From Lachnospiraceae bacterium (lineage in GTDB: Bacteria; Bacillota; Clostridia; Lachnospirales; Lachnospiraceae), in assembly GCA_022791815.1 (NCBI GenBank), contig JAAVZU010000010.1, positions 1 to 60,584 of the forward strand: a stretch of 60,584 bases of DNA, given 5' to 3'. A program made the translations under genes and the position numbers. Of this stretch, positions 8,973 to 19,326 are shown in pieces (positions within the stretch are counted from its first letter, which is position 1; each line of letters starts with the position of its first letter). The notes under the pieces were generated by a model. It worked only from the letters and a program-made list of their open reading frames with translations. It ran no database searches and had not been told where the DNA came from.

Positions 8973-9356
8973 TTGACAGATAATGAAAAATTTGACTTAA
9001 TACTTACCAAACTTGAAAAAATTGACAAGTTAGAAGCAGATATGCAAAGCATGAAGAATGACATCCAAGATATAAAGTATGAGATTCAAGGTATGAAGGA
9101 TGAAATTCAAGGCATGAAAGATGACATTCAAGGCATGAAGAATGACATTCAAGAATTAAATCATAGAATGACAAGCCTTGAGTTACATATTGAGAATAGT
9201 ACTGATAAAAATATTCAATTATTAGCAGAAAATTTTGTTGAACTAACCAAAAAATTGAACCAAGCTATTCCAGTAGCAGATAAGAACCTTGCTTATGAAA
9301 TAAAAGTAAAATCGCATAACAACTACATATATCCTCTATTATTTTTTAAGGTGTAA
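8973..9356 (+). CDS. Small coiled-coil protein with heptad repeats
   Basis: The function is unknown. The product (about 127 residues) is dominated by a charged coiled coil built from near-identical seven-residue units such as DEIQGMK, DDIQGMK and NDIQELN. These are encoded by tandem 21-bp repeats at about 9075-9160. I place the start at TTG 8973 because AGAAAGG lies about 9 nt upstream; the in-frame ATG at 8964 sits directly against that site. Extended coils like this suggest oligomerisation or a filament-like linker. There is no signal peptide, membrane helix or enzymatic motif. It lies between the CRISPR and phosphorothioation loci and points away from the cas genes, so a defence role is only a guess from position. 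Confidence 0.7.
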   Translation: MTDNEKFDLILTKLEKIDKLEADMQSMKNDIQDIKYEIQGMKDEIQGMKDDIQGMKNDIQELNHRMTSLELHIENSTDKNIQLLAENFVELTKKLNQAIPVADKNLAYEIKVKSHNNYIYPLLFFKV

Positions 9357-9392
9357 AGCTTATTGTATTTCATAGCTTTACACCTTTTTATT
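9348..9392 (+). terminator. Rho-independent terminator overlapping a stop codon
   Basis: A perfect 13-bp stem, AAGGTGTAAAGCT (9348-9360) and its complement (9374-9386), encloses a 13-nt loop and is followed by a T-rich run. The left arm contains the stop codon of the coiled-coil gene (9354-9356), so the last codons are part of the terminator. Confidence 0.88.
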
Positions 9393-9439
9393 TCTATATT
9401 ATTGCTAATTTGAAAACTTTGTCACTTTTAATTTAAAAT

Positions 9440-12400
9440 TCAATTTTCTTTTTCCTGTTTCTCTATTCTCTCCTCCATACTGCTGACCGAAATCTGCAAT
9501 GGTACCAATTTCTGTCCATGTTCTCCAAATATACTGTCACCTGTAACAATACAATTTCCTTTTTGCAATTTCTTTAATTTATTCACCCATTCTGCTACAT
9601 GGGTACGATCTTGGTCAATACTGGTAGCCATAGAAGTGATTTCATTGTCTGGTGAACGAAAATAAATCCGTTGCGAGGTTTGTTGTAATCTTCCTATTTC
9701 ATCCTCTTTTAGCTGGCCTTTCAGAAATTGGGTTGCAAACCAGCCAGACCAGCCAAACTTACGACCTTCTGTAAGAATTTTATTAGACGGGGACTTCTCT
9801 CCAAAGTCCAGATTCTGTGCTTCATCTAGTACAACAATAAATGGTTTACTTTCCTCTCCGTTGAGCAGGCTATAGTACCACATATCCCATAAAATAAACT
9901 CCGTTGCCACAATCTGCATATCTCTTGGAATTTGTGTAAGTTGTATTACATTAACCATACCCTCATTATAAAGCATTTCGCTCCAATCCATTGTACCTCT
10001 TGTATCAAAAAGATTAGTATCTAAAAATGGAGTTAGCTTATTTAGCACCGTTTTTGCCTCTTTTGTATTCATCTCCTCCAACAATTTACGGAACTGTTCA
10101 AAATTCATAGCGTCTCCATAGGCATCAATTCCACTCTTACAAGCCTGATAAATGGTAGCATACTGCTGGTCTCCAAAGGTATACACATGACAGAGAATGC
10201 TCGCCATCCGCGAAGCAACTGCCACAGAGTCTTCTCTGGAATGTATACGGATTTGTTCTTCCGACATTTCCGACAGCACCTCGTCATCCAGTATTTCATG
10301 TATATTTATTTCCTGACACAAAAATGGATTGATTGGCATTCTATTAATCTTAATTAGATTCTGCTTTATTCTTCCCTGTAACTGTTCCTTAAAAATATCA
10401 TTTAACTTCTTGTTGGTAAAGCCTTCTGTATAGTCAAAAATAATAATGGGTATTCCCGCTTTTGCAAATTCCATTAAAAAACTTTGAATAGCATAAGTTT
10501 TTCCCTGTCCGGATTTTCCAGTTATCAAAAGATGGCGGTTTGCCATGGCTTTATTGGTGTAATTCCATGTGATTTGTTCCCCGGAAAGTTTTGATTTTCC
10601 TAGAAGAATCTCTATTTTTTTCTGTTTATTTTCTTCTTTTTTTACTACTATCTTCTCTTTCTTATGGCTTTCTGTCAACACTTCAAAAGATGGATTATCT
10701 TTTTCTTCCTTTCCTGAAAGCTGTGACATACTGTCAGATGTCTCAATATCAGCAGCACATTCTAAACCTATATTAAATTTTCTTCCTTGCTCTGCTATCC
10801 TACTCTCTTTACCACCTAAATGTTCCACCAAATTATTGGTTTTAGAATCTTCATTGATTTCCATACTAGCAGTTACCAGCGGTTCTACTTGCAATCCCTC
10901 TACCACTATTTCAGATTTTTCTTCCTGTAATTTTTCTGTTATCTCTTCTAGTTCTTCTTTCTGCCATTCCTTTTCTATATCCTCTACTTCCTCTTGCTCA
11001 AATACGGGTTCAAAAGAAGTAACATTATCTTCGGAATTTCCAGTTAGCAGTTCCTTAATCCTTTGCTGTCCAAATATCACCTGCTTGGTTGGAGGTTCGG
11101 AAACTTCCTTTAATTCTTTTCTTTCTTCTTCTTCACTATCCCTATTTATCCAGAAAGTACAAATCTCACCTTCCCATTCTATTACAAAATTGCCATTTAA
11201 AATCCCAAGAAGATAATTAGATATTTGCAGAAACTCGTCTTCATTGTTCGCCCTGTTAATTTGTTCAAATACAAATGCTTGATATATCTGTGTAAACCAA
11301 TACTTTTGTTCTACAAGTGTAGAATTTGGCGAAAATTTCTTTTTTAATATTTCATATCCATTGCGGATTTGTTCCTTTGCCTTTTGCACATGTTTTTCCT
11401 TTTCAAATGCCAGCTTACATTCAATCAATTTTGCCATAATCCGCAGATCACGCTTTTCCTCTACCTCATCCCGCCTTACTTTCAACTGCAAAAAATCTGG
11501 GTAACTATCTAATTTTCCCATACCTTCTTCTCCATGTTCCCGAAACCAATGCTTATAGGAATCCAGACTAACAATAATTTCACATTCTGGTTTCTTTTCT
11601 GGATTTTGTTCCTTATGATATTCGGTTGTAAGTATGTATGCCAAAAAGTTCCTGATATCTTCATCTTCTGGATTTAGTGCTTTTAAAAGGCTGCTGCCAT
11701 TTAGTTCTTTCGCAATCTCCACACAATGTACCGCAGCTTCCTCTAATTGTTCCTCATTCCATTTTCCAAAAATGCTGTTTAATTTTCTTTTGATTCTCTG
11801 TTTCAAATCCTCTACCATTTCCTCTTTGGCAGATACCAACACATTATATTCCCCGAAAGTACCTTCTCCTGTGGAAAACCCAATAATCTTATATTGATTG
11901 CTTTTTTTCTCCTGCTGAAATAAAATATGCTTATCTAACCCCATATCCTGACAGATTACCCACTTGGCAGATTGATGTAACTGCTCCATAAGCACAAGTT
12001 TTTCTTCCTTGATTCGGGTGGTTTTCACCACACGAGGGAAAAAGTCTCCCATATTTTTTTCCTTTTTTATCAATTTATACATTACCTTTGTATGAATGGC
12101 AGATACAGGAAACTGCAACTGGGAAATTTCCACTTCTCTTTTTGCACTTTTACAATACATTGGCAATGGTTTATAAAACATAGGAAATTTTATATTTTCC
12201 TGCCCTGTTTTTGTCTCTAATTCTGAGAAAGACACCTCCTGGGTAGTTAAAACATGATTGAGAAAAACTACGTCCAACGACTGGTTTTGAATTTTCTTTT
12301 GTAAATCCTTTTCTTCCTTATAATAATTGAGAAATATCTGGAATCTCATGGTGGAATCTTCGTCAAAATACTGCTCCAGCCAATCTGATAAATAATTTTC

Positions 12401-14839
12401 TCCTCCACTCTTCTCTTTTGGCATATAAATATATAGATTGATATTTTCAATTTCCCAATTTTTTTCTCTGGTTATTTGATACATTGCTGCAATAACTGGC
12501 TGTAAATCATTATAATGGATCACGCCCACATCTAGGGTTCCTGTAGCAGATGGAAATGTCCAAATATAGTCTTTTATATAGCGGATAAGTACTTTTGCCT
12601 CTGGTGTAATGTATCCTAATTCACTCTTGTCAAAATTATCATGATATTCTCTGTCTGTTCTGTATAGTATAGTTTCTTTTTGGGTTTTTTTGTTAAAATT
12701 TAAATCACTGTAAATCCCATATCCTCCAAACATGTTCTGACAAATTAAGTTTCCATTTTTTCCTTTTAATACATCAATAGAACTGTTAATATGAGATATC
12801 TGATTATAAAAATAAATTTTATCCTCTATTTCTTTTTCCGTATCAATTCTTTTATCAAAATATTCTTTATATAGATAATTGATTCCCTTTGTAATAAATA
12901 AAACCTTTTCTTTTAATTTTTCCAAAGCGGCTGGATGATAGGCTGGCACCACACAATCTTCCACTTCCAAATCCTTTTTTATACAAGAATCACTGTCTGC
13001 CAAAAGAAAGGCATTTACAAAAAGACGATAAGATTCTATTAGACAGTCATCTGCATTAGTTGAGACAAATCTTTCTCCCATCTGACAATAGGTTTTCAAA
13101 AATTTTTCTAATGTCTTCTCTTCCAACAGCACATAATAAAATCCTTTTTGACAGATTAAATCTGCCAGCAAGAGAAATTGATTTCCCAATTCTTCATATT
13201 CTCTTGTAATCTCTGGATAATCCTTTTTATACTTTCTATTAAACTCCTCTACTAGATTCAAATAAGTAATCTCTCTTTTGGCAAAATTATAATAAAAATC
13301 TTCTTCTGACCTTGCCTTTTCATAATATTCTATATGTTCCAACACGCCAAAAGGGATATAAGAATGCTCATTACTATATTCAAAAAATTCATTTTCTAAT
13401 TCTACAAAAGTATTTAGCCAGCCTTCGTTTTCTGAAAAAATCCATTCAAATTTTTTCTTTCCAAGTTCAGTCTCTTGGTTTCTTGCGATTATTTGAAACT
13501 GCATTTTTGATAAAGCATGATTTCCTCCTAATGGAGTAAGGATACCCTCTTCCACTAATTTCTGAGTATTTTCTCTTTGAAAAATATCAATATTCCATAC
13601 CAGACTGCAAACTTTTTCCTTTCCCAAATATCCTTTTTCATTGATATATGATAATAATCCGCCACAATATCGGCAAATATGCTCCCAATACTTAATTTCA
13701 CTTCTTCGGGTTTCTTCTGTATCTTCGTCTCCATAGATTCCTGCAAGTTTAATACTTTCTATTTCCAGAACTATTTCCTTTGGTACTTCATCTTCCATCT
13801 CCTCCAATGTCTGAAACAAAGCCCTTTGGAACATAAGAAATGGTTCTTCATATAACTTTACTCTTCCCTCTTTTTTTGTTTCTGTTTTGGTAGAAGAAAT
13901 CTTTAAATCCAGAATTTCATTGATAAATAAAAAGTCCGTCTGACATAGTTTTTCCCTGTTTTCTGAAATATTCTTGCCAGAAATATACTCCCGCAGGCTA
14001 TGTTCAAATTCTTCAAATGAGGTAAATCCCTTTATCCGTCTTCTTATATCCTCTAAGTCTGGATGCTCCTCTTTATATTTATCTATTTTTTTATATGCTT
14101 TTTCTATTTCCTTTGCCGTTCTTAATTTACTTCTTTTCACAAACTGGCTGGCTTTATCCAATGCAGGGATTTTCCCTTTTTCTTTTATTTTACTAATTGG
14201 AAACCCCTCTATATTGGGCAATCCCCAATCTTCATACAACCTGGAAAATATTAACTGCATTAAATCTTCAAAACTTTCCACATCTCTGGGCATTTTGTCT
14301 ATTACACAAGAAAGATGCAAAAGATTCTTTGGTACATACCGAAATAACTCTTCATAAAAATGGTCCAGGCGTTTTTCATCTACTTCCCGAATAATCTCTG
14401 CATATTTTTCAAACATAATACTATATTTTCTCTTAACCCTATGCTCCAGAATACTGGGATTCATTAAAAATAACTCATTTAATCCCGCCTTGTCTTCTGC
14501 ATATTCTGTCCCTAAAAACAATATCAATGAAGGATTCTCCACTGTTTCATTTCGATAAATGGTAATCCGGTTTTTTTTATCTACAATATCTAACCGTTCT
14601 AACTCTTCTGCCTCATAATGTCCCTCATTCTTCTCCATTAGTTTTTCCCAAGCACCTAATGTAATCTTTGCAGTAAAATCCAAATTTCTTTTTTTGCAGA
14701 ATTCCTGGCAATATGTATAAATTTCCAGATAAAATTTAGCATCTTCAAAATTTTCTATCCGAAGAATCAGTTTATTTCCGCTCATAAAATCCAGTTGTTC
14801 TTGTATTTTTTCTATTATCACTTTTTTACAATATTCCAT
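9440..14839 (-). CDS. sspH: SspH/DptH-like restriction ATPase, HerA/FtsK-type C-terminus
   Basis: This very large protein (1799 residues) is the last gene of the phosphorothioation operon. Its C-terminal quarter is a HerA/FtsK-type ATPase. The Walker A motif GKSGQGKT is near residue 1440, a strand IIIFDYTEG follows, and the Walker B motif FIVVLDEAQNL is near 1670, followed by a region with arginines (GRLQQTSQRIYFRSP). The first 1300 residues are charged and without recognisable motifs; residues about 1230-1400 are a low-complexity Glu/Lys linker. Size, ATPase type and partners fit DptH/DndH and SspH, the ATPase component of phosphorothioation-linked restriction. In the published SspFGH system the module damages unmodified phage DNA. 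No classical nuclease motif is visible. The start ATG overlaps the sspG stop by one base (TAATG), so translation is coupled. Confidence 0.78.
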   Translation of the reverse strand: MEYCKKVIIEKIQEQLDFMSGNKLILRIENFEDAKFYLEIYTYCQEFCKKRNLDFTAKITLGAWEKLMEKNEGHYEAEELERLDIVDKKNRITIYRNETVENPSLILFLGTEYAEDKAGLNELFLMNPSILEHRVKRKYSIMFEKYAEIIREVDEKRLDHFYEELFRYVPKNLLHLSCVIDKMPRDVESFEDLMQLIFSRLYEDWGLPNIEGFPISKIKEKGKIPALDKASQFVKRSKLRTAKEIEKAYKKIDKYKEEHPDLEDIRRRIKGFTSFEEFEHSLREYISGKNISENREKLCQTDFLFINEILDLKISSTKTETKKEGRVKLYEEPFLMFQRALFQTLEEMEDEVPKEIVLEIESIKLAGIYGDEDTEETRRSEIKYWEHICRYCGGLLSYINEKGYLGKEKVCSLVWNIDIFQRENTQKLVEEGILTPLGGNHALSKMQFQIIARNQETELGKKKFEWIFSENEGWLNTFVELENEFFEYSNEHSYIPFGVLEHIEYYEKARSEEDFYYNFAKREITYLNLVEEFNRKYKKDYPEITREYEELGNQFLLLADLICQKGFYYVLLEEKTLEKFLKTYCQMGERFVSTNADDCLIESYRLFVNAFLLADSDSCIKKDLEVEDCVVPAYHPAALEKLKEKVLFITKGINYLYKEYFDKRIDTEKEIEDKIYFYNQISHINSSIDVLKGKNGNLICQNMFGGYGIYSDLNFNKKTQKETILYRTDREYHDNFDKSELGYITPEAKVLIRYIKDYIWTFPSATGTLDVGVIHYNDLQPVIAAMYQITREKNWEIENINLYIYMPKEKSGGENYLSDWLEQYFDEDSTMRFQIFLNYYKEEKDLQKKIQNQSLDVVFLNHVLTTQEVSFSELETKTGQENIKFPMFYKPLPMYCKSAKREVEISQLQFPVSAIHTKVMYKLIKKEKNMGDFFPRVVKTTRIKEEKLVLMEQLHQSAKWVICQDMGLDKHILFQQEKKSNQYKIIGFSTGEGTFGEYNVLVSAKEEMVEDLKQRIKRKLNSIFGKWNEEQLEEAAVHCVEIAKELNGSSLLKALNPEDEDIRNFLAYILTTEYHKEQNPEKKPECEIIVSLDSYKHWFREHGEEGMGKLDSYPDFLQLKVRRDEVEEKRDLRIMAKLIECKLAFEKEKHVQKAKEQIRNGYEILKKKFSPNSTLVEQKYWFTQIYQAFVFEQINRANNEDEFLQISNYLLGILNGNFVIEWEGEICTFWINRDSEEEERKELKEVSEPPTKQVIFGQQRIKELLTGNSEDNVTSFEPVFEQEEVEDIEKEWQKEELEEITEKLQEEKSEIVVEGLQVEPLVTASMEINEDSKTNNLVEHLGGKESRIAEQGRKFNIGLECAADIETSDSMSQLSGKEEKDNPSFEVLTESHKKEKIVVKKEENKQKKIEILLGKSKLSGEQITWNYTNKAMANRHLLITGKSGQGKTYAIQSFLMEFAKAGIPIIIFDYTEGFTNKKLNDIFKEQLQGRIKQNLIKINRMPINPFLCQEINIHEILDDEVLSEMSEEQIRIHSREDSVAVASRMASILCHVYTFGDQQYATIYQACKSGIDAYGDAMNFEQFRKLLEEMNTKEAKTVLNKLTPFLDTNLFDTRGTMDWSEMLYNEGMVNVIQLTQIPRDMQIVATEFILWDMWYYSLLNGEESKPFIVVLDEAQNLDFGEKSPSNKILTEGRKFGWSGWFATQFLKGQLKEDEIGRLQQTSQRIYFRSPDNEITSMATSIDQDRTHVAEWVNKLKKLQKGNCIVTGDSIFGEHGQKLVPLQISVSSMEERIEKQEKEN

Positions 14840-16368
14840 TATATCTCATTCCCTTCATACGGATTTACTACAATTGCTGTGGCATCCGATAATTCTCTTA
14901 GGTACCCCGAATCCCGTAAAAGTTTTAAAAATCCTTGTTCATTTTCCCGAAAATCCATTTCATAATTTTGTCCAATATGCTTCTGGTTACAATACAAGCT
15001 GCTGTATTTACCGCCAATTACCACTCCATAATGTTTATATAATTTTTCATAGAAGGTATCTAAGGTAACTTTTTGTTTCGGTTTTAAAAGTGCCATAACA
15101 AGAAAAGTAACCAAATCTTCCGATAAAGTCATTCGTTCACTGGCTCCCTTTCTTGGAACAATAAAGCCAATATCCTTGCCAAGAGTCTTTACTACCCCAA
15201 CTGTGTTTTTTTCTGCATCTTCTTTTAATTTAAATTCAAAAGTCTCGTCCAGATTATATTTTTTATAACTTGCTGTTCCATTCCAAATCTTTTCTATATT
15301 TTCAAGTCCTACCATATTGGCAGCTAAAATTGCCTCCCAATATTCCAAAAAGGATTGTTCTGATAATTTTCGGATATTTCTATTGCCATCACTTACATCC
15401 AGCAGCCACATGGAAGTATCCATTTTAGCACGAATACAAGCCTGTTCATGCATCATACGAAAAATTTGCAGCATGATTCCCATTCCAAGGTATTCCATTT
15501 TATCCAGTTCGTTTAAAGAGGAAGATAGTAAATTTACCAATTCCTTACAGTTGTACTCTGCTCTTCTTTGATATCCCATTGGTATAAAGTCACATTGGTA
15601 TTTCTGCATTTGTTTTTCCCTTTGAATATCCTCTCTGGCTTCCCACTTCTTCTGAATAAAACCACCTAACTGTCCCAGACTGCCTACTGCATGCACCAAT
15701 TGGTTTAACTGTCCCTCTAAAATTTCCCGAAGTTCTTCTCTACCTTCTAATCCAAGAAGAATAGAAAGATAATATAACTCCCCACCTCTTGCCATAAAAC
15801 TATGCTGGGTAAATTCAAACTTTCGTTCTGTTTCATTTATTCTGGAATCCTCACTTATTTTTGTCCGCTTTCCCTTATTTCCAATACTTTCACAGAAAAT
15901 TAATTCTGGTGCTATGGGAAGTAAAGACTGGGCAAACCAAGAACGTTTTTTTAATATGGCAGAAAAGCCATAAAAGGCATCCTGCAAAATAGTTACAAAT
16001 TCCTCTGGTTCTCCTTCTCCTTCCACATAAATAGAGTCTTTTAACATTTCTCTAATGTCCCTGTAATTCTCTCTGTCAATGGGAAACTTTCCCTCTTTTT
16101 TACTTTTTTCAAAAAAGATAAAACGCTTTAAACCGATTCTTGGATTCGTATAATACTGTAAGGAATCACTATTTTTATGGAAACTTAATTCTCCTTTATA
16201 TTCTGTTTTTTCTTCTGTTACAATTTTCTCTTTTGGTGAACAAAAAACCAGCAGAAATTCTAATAAATATTCATAAACAGTCTGATCTTTATAAAGCCTT
16301 TTTCCAAATGCCTGTATGGACAAATTGGAAGATTCATAATCGTTTTGATTGAAATTTTTTGGAAACAT
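14839..16368 (-). CDS. sspG: SspG/DptG-like restriction protein
   Basis: This 509-residue protein has no motif I can name. It is predicted to be soluble and helical, with no signal peptide. I call it SspG/DptG because it lies between an SspF-like P-loop protein and an SspH-like ATPase, the fixed order of the FGH restriction module, and its size is in the expected range. A GGAGG ribosome binding site stands a few bases before the ATG. It is separated from sspF by only 11 nt and overlaps sspH by one base, so the three should be made together. The assignment is from context and is weaker than for its neighbours. Confidence 0.65.
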   Translation of the reverse strand: MFPKNFNQNDYESSNLSIQAFGKRLYKDQTVYEYLLEFLLVFCSPKEKIVTEEKTEYKGELSFHKNSDSLQYYTNPRIGLKRFIFFEKSKKEGKFPIDRENYRDIREMLKDSIYVEGEGEPEEFVTILQDAFYGFSAILKKRSWFAQSLLPIAPELIFCESIGNKGKRTKISEDSRINETERKFEFTQHSFMARGGELYYLSILLGLEGREELREILEGQLNQLVHAVGSLGQLGGFIQKKWEAREDIQREKQMQKYQCDFIPMGYQRRAEYNCKELVNLLSSSLNELDKMEYLGMGIMLQIFRMMHEQACIRAKMDTSMWLLDVSDGNRNIRKLSEQSFLEYWEAILAANMVGLENIEKIWNGTASYKKYNLDETFEFKLKEDAEKNTVGVVKTLGKDIGFIVPRKGASERMTLSEDLVTFLVMALLKPKQKVTLDTFYEKLYKHYGVVIGGKYSSLYCNQKHIGQNYEMDFRENEQGFLKLLRDSGYLRELSDATAIVVNPYEGNEI

Positions 16369-16379
16369 TTTTCTCCCTC

Positions 16380-18104
16380 CTAATTCTGTATCCAGATCCC
16401 ACTATCATCCACTATTACTTCTGCTTTTTGAAACTTTATTCCATCTGAATATACAATAGTAAGGTCTTCTGTATTCTTTTTTCTTGCCTGGTATAATTTT
16501 GCCTTAATATTTTCCACACCTTGGGAGAGCCGTGGATCAATTTTATTTTGTATCAATCCACTTTCTAATTCCTTAAAATACTCCAAAACTGGCAATGTAA
16601 GATCCATATACATATTGTGATAAAATAATTGAATTATTTTTTCTTTTTTTCCATTCGTTACATTCTCTTTGGAATCAACGTGAATATCCAAATCCCCTTT
16701 GTAAATCACTCCCTGGCTAATTTGTACATTTTGCAGCATACTGCCACGTCTTCTTACTGTCAGATATATCTTGTCATCTTCTCCTGGCGGCATTCCCATA
16801 AATAAAACATGCAATCCATGAAATGTAATTCTTTTGATATTCATAATAATATCTCTTCTTATATTCTCACTATTCTGCAACTGGATATAATCGGAAAACA
16901 TTTCTGAAAATACAGCTTTTTGCAGACTCTTATTTTCTTCTTCTCCTTTTTGATGATACATATAATAAGCCCGTTTTATAACGCGGTAGTATTCTTTTTT
17001 CTCTTCAGACATACCAATTTCCCCCGCTTTACAGGTATTCAACAGTTCTTCCATCTTTCCCCGAAAGATATGTAAATCATTTTGTACAAATAATGCATAC
17101 TCTGCTGGTATCTTTTTGGTATCCAGTCTTTGTTTTTGTATCAATTTGACAGGCTTAATCTGTAGGGCATCTACGTCTTGCACAGATTGTCCATTTTCAT
17201 AATGGTGACCAAAAAATAAATTACTAAATGTATTGTAAAGTATTCTCTTTTGATTTCTTCCACCTACCAATTTTGCAATATTTTCACAATTCTTATTTCC
17301 AGTTATGGAATAGGAAAGATGTGCCAGAATCTGGCGGACGGTAAATCTTTCTCCATGCTCAAAGTTCCAACGGTAAAACCACTCACAAAAATCTGTCACC
17401 TGCTTTTTATTTTCTCTTATATTTTCCTGATTAAAACAAATCGGACAATATTCTCTTTTCTCACAATCTTGGCAGTCACTCCATAATTCCTCCTGCATCG
17501 CCTTTTCAAGAAATTTTCCAATTATATCGCTATTGTCAAATAATGCAAGATTTGCCACAACAATTGGCACATTAGGATATTCTGGAAAATCCTCTGTATT
17601 TTCTTTTAACTGAGTGGTATCCAATACTTCAATTATTCTCTCTTCTTCCATTCCCAGTTCTTGAAGCACATGAAACAATGGACCAGTATTAGAAATTAAA
17701 ATCACGCTTTCTTCTTTTTTTACTGCACAAATTGCATCTCGAAAAATCTGTATTTGTTCTTTTCTCTCATGCTCACTCATATCCTTTATATAATGTATCT
17801 TTCGCTGGCTCTCATGTGCAAATTCATCTTTTAGTTTGCAAGAGTCCATTTCCCTGCCTGTACATCTTCTCACAATCTCTTGCAATATACTGGTCTTTCC
17901 ATCTCCAGCATGTCCCGTTAAAATAACTATTTTCCCAACTCCTGTTGTCAAAGTTTCTATAATTTTCTCTGTTATATTTCTTTCAAACAAAATTTTACTA
18001 CTGAAAGCATCTTTTTCACTTATATTATTTTCCGCGATGGCATGTTCATTGCTGCCGCTGGCATTATGCATAGTATTTAAATAACGGACAAATCCATTCT
18101 CCAT
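16380..18104 (-). CDS. sspF: SspF/DptF-like P-loop ATPase with zinc-binding cysteines
   Basis: The 574-residue protein has a clear Walker A motif, GHAGDGKT, at residues 64-71, preceded by strand VGKIVILT. A CxxC-x5-CxxC cluster at Cys211, Cys214, Cys220 and Cys223 looks like a structural zinc site. DptF/SspF proteins are P-loop NTPases of about this length that start the FGH restriction module of phosphorothioation systems. The cysteine desulfurase sspA ends just before it with an 8-nt gap, which physically links the modification and restriction halves in one transcript. The absence of a nuclease motif suggests that DNA damage depends on the FGH complex as a whole; that is an inference. Confidence 0.75.
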   Translation of the reverse strand: MENGFVRYLNTMHNASGSNEHAIAENNISEKDAFSSKILFERNITEKIIETLTTGVGKIVILTGHAGDGKTSILQEIVRRCTGREMDSCKLKDEFAHESQRKIHYIKDMSEHERKEQIQIFRDAICAVKKEESVILISNTGPLFHVLQELGMEEERIIEVLDTTQLKENTEDFPEYPNVPIVVANLALFDNSDIIGKFLEKAMQEELWSDCQDCEKREYCPICFNQENIRENKKQVTDFCEWFYRWNFEHGERFTVRQILAHLSYSITGNKNCENIAKLVGGRNQKRILYNTFSNLFFGHHYENGQSVQDVDALQIKPVKLIQKQRLDTKKIPAEYALFVQNDLHIFRGKMEELLNTCKAGEIGMSEEKKEYYRVIKRAYYMYHQKGEEENKSLQKAVFSEMFSDYIQLQNSENIRRDIIMNIKRITFHGLHVLFMGMPPGEDDKIYLTVRRRGSMLQNVQISQGVIYKGDLDIHVDSKENVTNGKKEKIIQLFYHNMYMDLTLPVLEYFKELESGLIQNKIDPRLSQGVENIKAKLYQARKKNTEDLTIVYSDGIKFQKAEVIVDDSGIWIQN

Positions 18105-18112
18105 GTCTCTTC

Positions 18113-19294
18113 CTACCCTTCCACAATCTCTTGTATACTTTCTGCTAATATCTGTATCTCTTCTTCTGTATTAAACCAGCTAAAACTTGCACGGATAGTT
18201 CCACCATATTCCTGATCCTGTAAATACGAATGAATCAATGGAGCACAATGATAACCAGATCTTACAGCAATGTGGTAGTCTGTATCCAACATCCCTGCCA
18301 CCTCATTGACATTATAGTATTCCATAGAAAAAGACACGACTCCAATCCGTTTATCTGGATTTACTGGGGTATATACTTGTACCCCTCGGATATTTTTCAA
18401 TTCTTTGATACAAAGTTCTGTTAGATTTTTCTTATGTGCAAATATCTTTTTTGCTCCCACTTCTTCTATCCAGGAGAGTGATGCACATAATCCAGTAACA
18501 GCAGGTATATTAGGACTTCCTGGTTCTAATCCGTCTATTTCCTCTGGCATACTAAGATCTAGGGAATTGCTCCCAGTTCCGCCAGCGAGAAATGGTTCTA
18601 AGTGAAAATCCCTGTGTTTTATAAATCCCCCAATTCCTATTGGTCCATACAAAGTCTTATGTCCAGCAAATACCACTGCATCAAATGGTGTTTGGCGGTA
18701 ATCTATTGGTACAATGCCAAAGCTCTGGGCTGCATCAAGAATTACTTTTCCTTCCTCTTTTGTTATTTTCTTAGTAAGGGCAAATATCTCTTCTATTGGC
18801 AGAATATATCCCGTTACATTACTAACATGGGTAATACATACCACTGAGGGGGGTTTTATGTCAAACATATATTCTGTTTTGTCTAAATCAATTTCCAGAG
18901 TTTCTCTGACAAGCGGCAGCTCTTCAATGGAAAATCCCTTTTGTCTTTGTTCTTTATATAATGTCCGCATCACTGCATTATGCTCAAAAGGCGATACATA
19001 CACTATATCCCTTGGGGTAAGCATAAGACCGCCTATAATTTGATTCATGGCAATAGTAGCAGAAGAGGTAATCACTGCCTCTCCTGCCCTCTCTCCATGT
19101 ATTTGATGTAGAATTTTTTCACGGACTTCTTCCATTTTCTGTACCGCTGCTTTGGCTAATTGATAAGAACCCCTGCCTGCATTTATTGCAAGATAGCGGT
19201 TTCCATAATCCATTGCCTCATATAACTTTTCTGGCTTTGGATAAGTAGTAGCTGCATTATCCAAATAAATCATTTGTGTTTTTTCTCTCTTCAT
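18113..19294 (-). CDS. sspA: Cysteine desulfurase, SspA/DndA role
   Basis: This is a PLP-dependent class V aminotransferase-fold enzyme of 393 residues. Visible features are the N-terminal IYLDNAATTYPKP motif, a strand ILDAAQSFGIVPID that contacts the cofactor, the PLP lysine in FAGHKTLYG (Lys213) and the catalytic cysteine in RSGYHCAPL (Cys350). It removes sulfur from L-cysteine as a persulfide on Cys350. Many genomes use a housekeeping IscS for phosphorothioation; here a dedicated copy lies inside the operon between sspC and sspF. The sulfur should pass to SspD. Both methionine 1 and methionine 8 are possible starts; the core begins at residue 9. Confidence 0.88.
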   Translation of the reverse strand: MKREKTQMIYLDNAATTYPKPEKLYEAMDYGNRYLAINAGRGSYQLAKAAVQKMEEVREKILHQIHGERAGEAVITSSATIAMNQIIGGLMLTPRDIVYVSPFEHNAVMRTLYKEQRQKGFSIEELPLVRETLEIDLDKTEYMFDIKPPSVVCITHVSNVTGYILPIEEIFALTKKITKEEGKVILDAAQSFGIVPIDYRQTPFDAVVFAGHKTLYGPIGIGGFIKHRDFHLEPFLAGGTGSNSLDLSMPEEIDGLEPGSPNIPAVTGLCASLSWIEEVGAKKIFAHKKNLTELCIKELKNIRGVQVYTPVNPDKRIGVVSFSMEYYNVNEVAGMLDTDYHIAVRSGYHCAPLIHSYLQDQEYGGTIRASFSWFNTEEEIQILAESIQEIVEG

Positions 19295-19326
19295 ATCCTA
19301 TAGATTACCTTTCTTTTGTTTTGTAT

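Noticed and set aside
10569-11216. Long plus-strand frame opposite sspH
   Set aside because: It is Ser/Cys/Phe-rich, typical of the antisense of a Glu/Lys-rich coding region, with no start signal.
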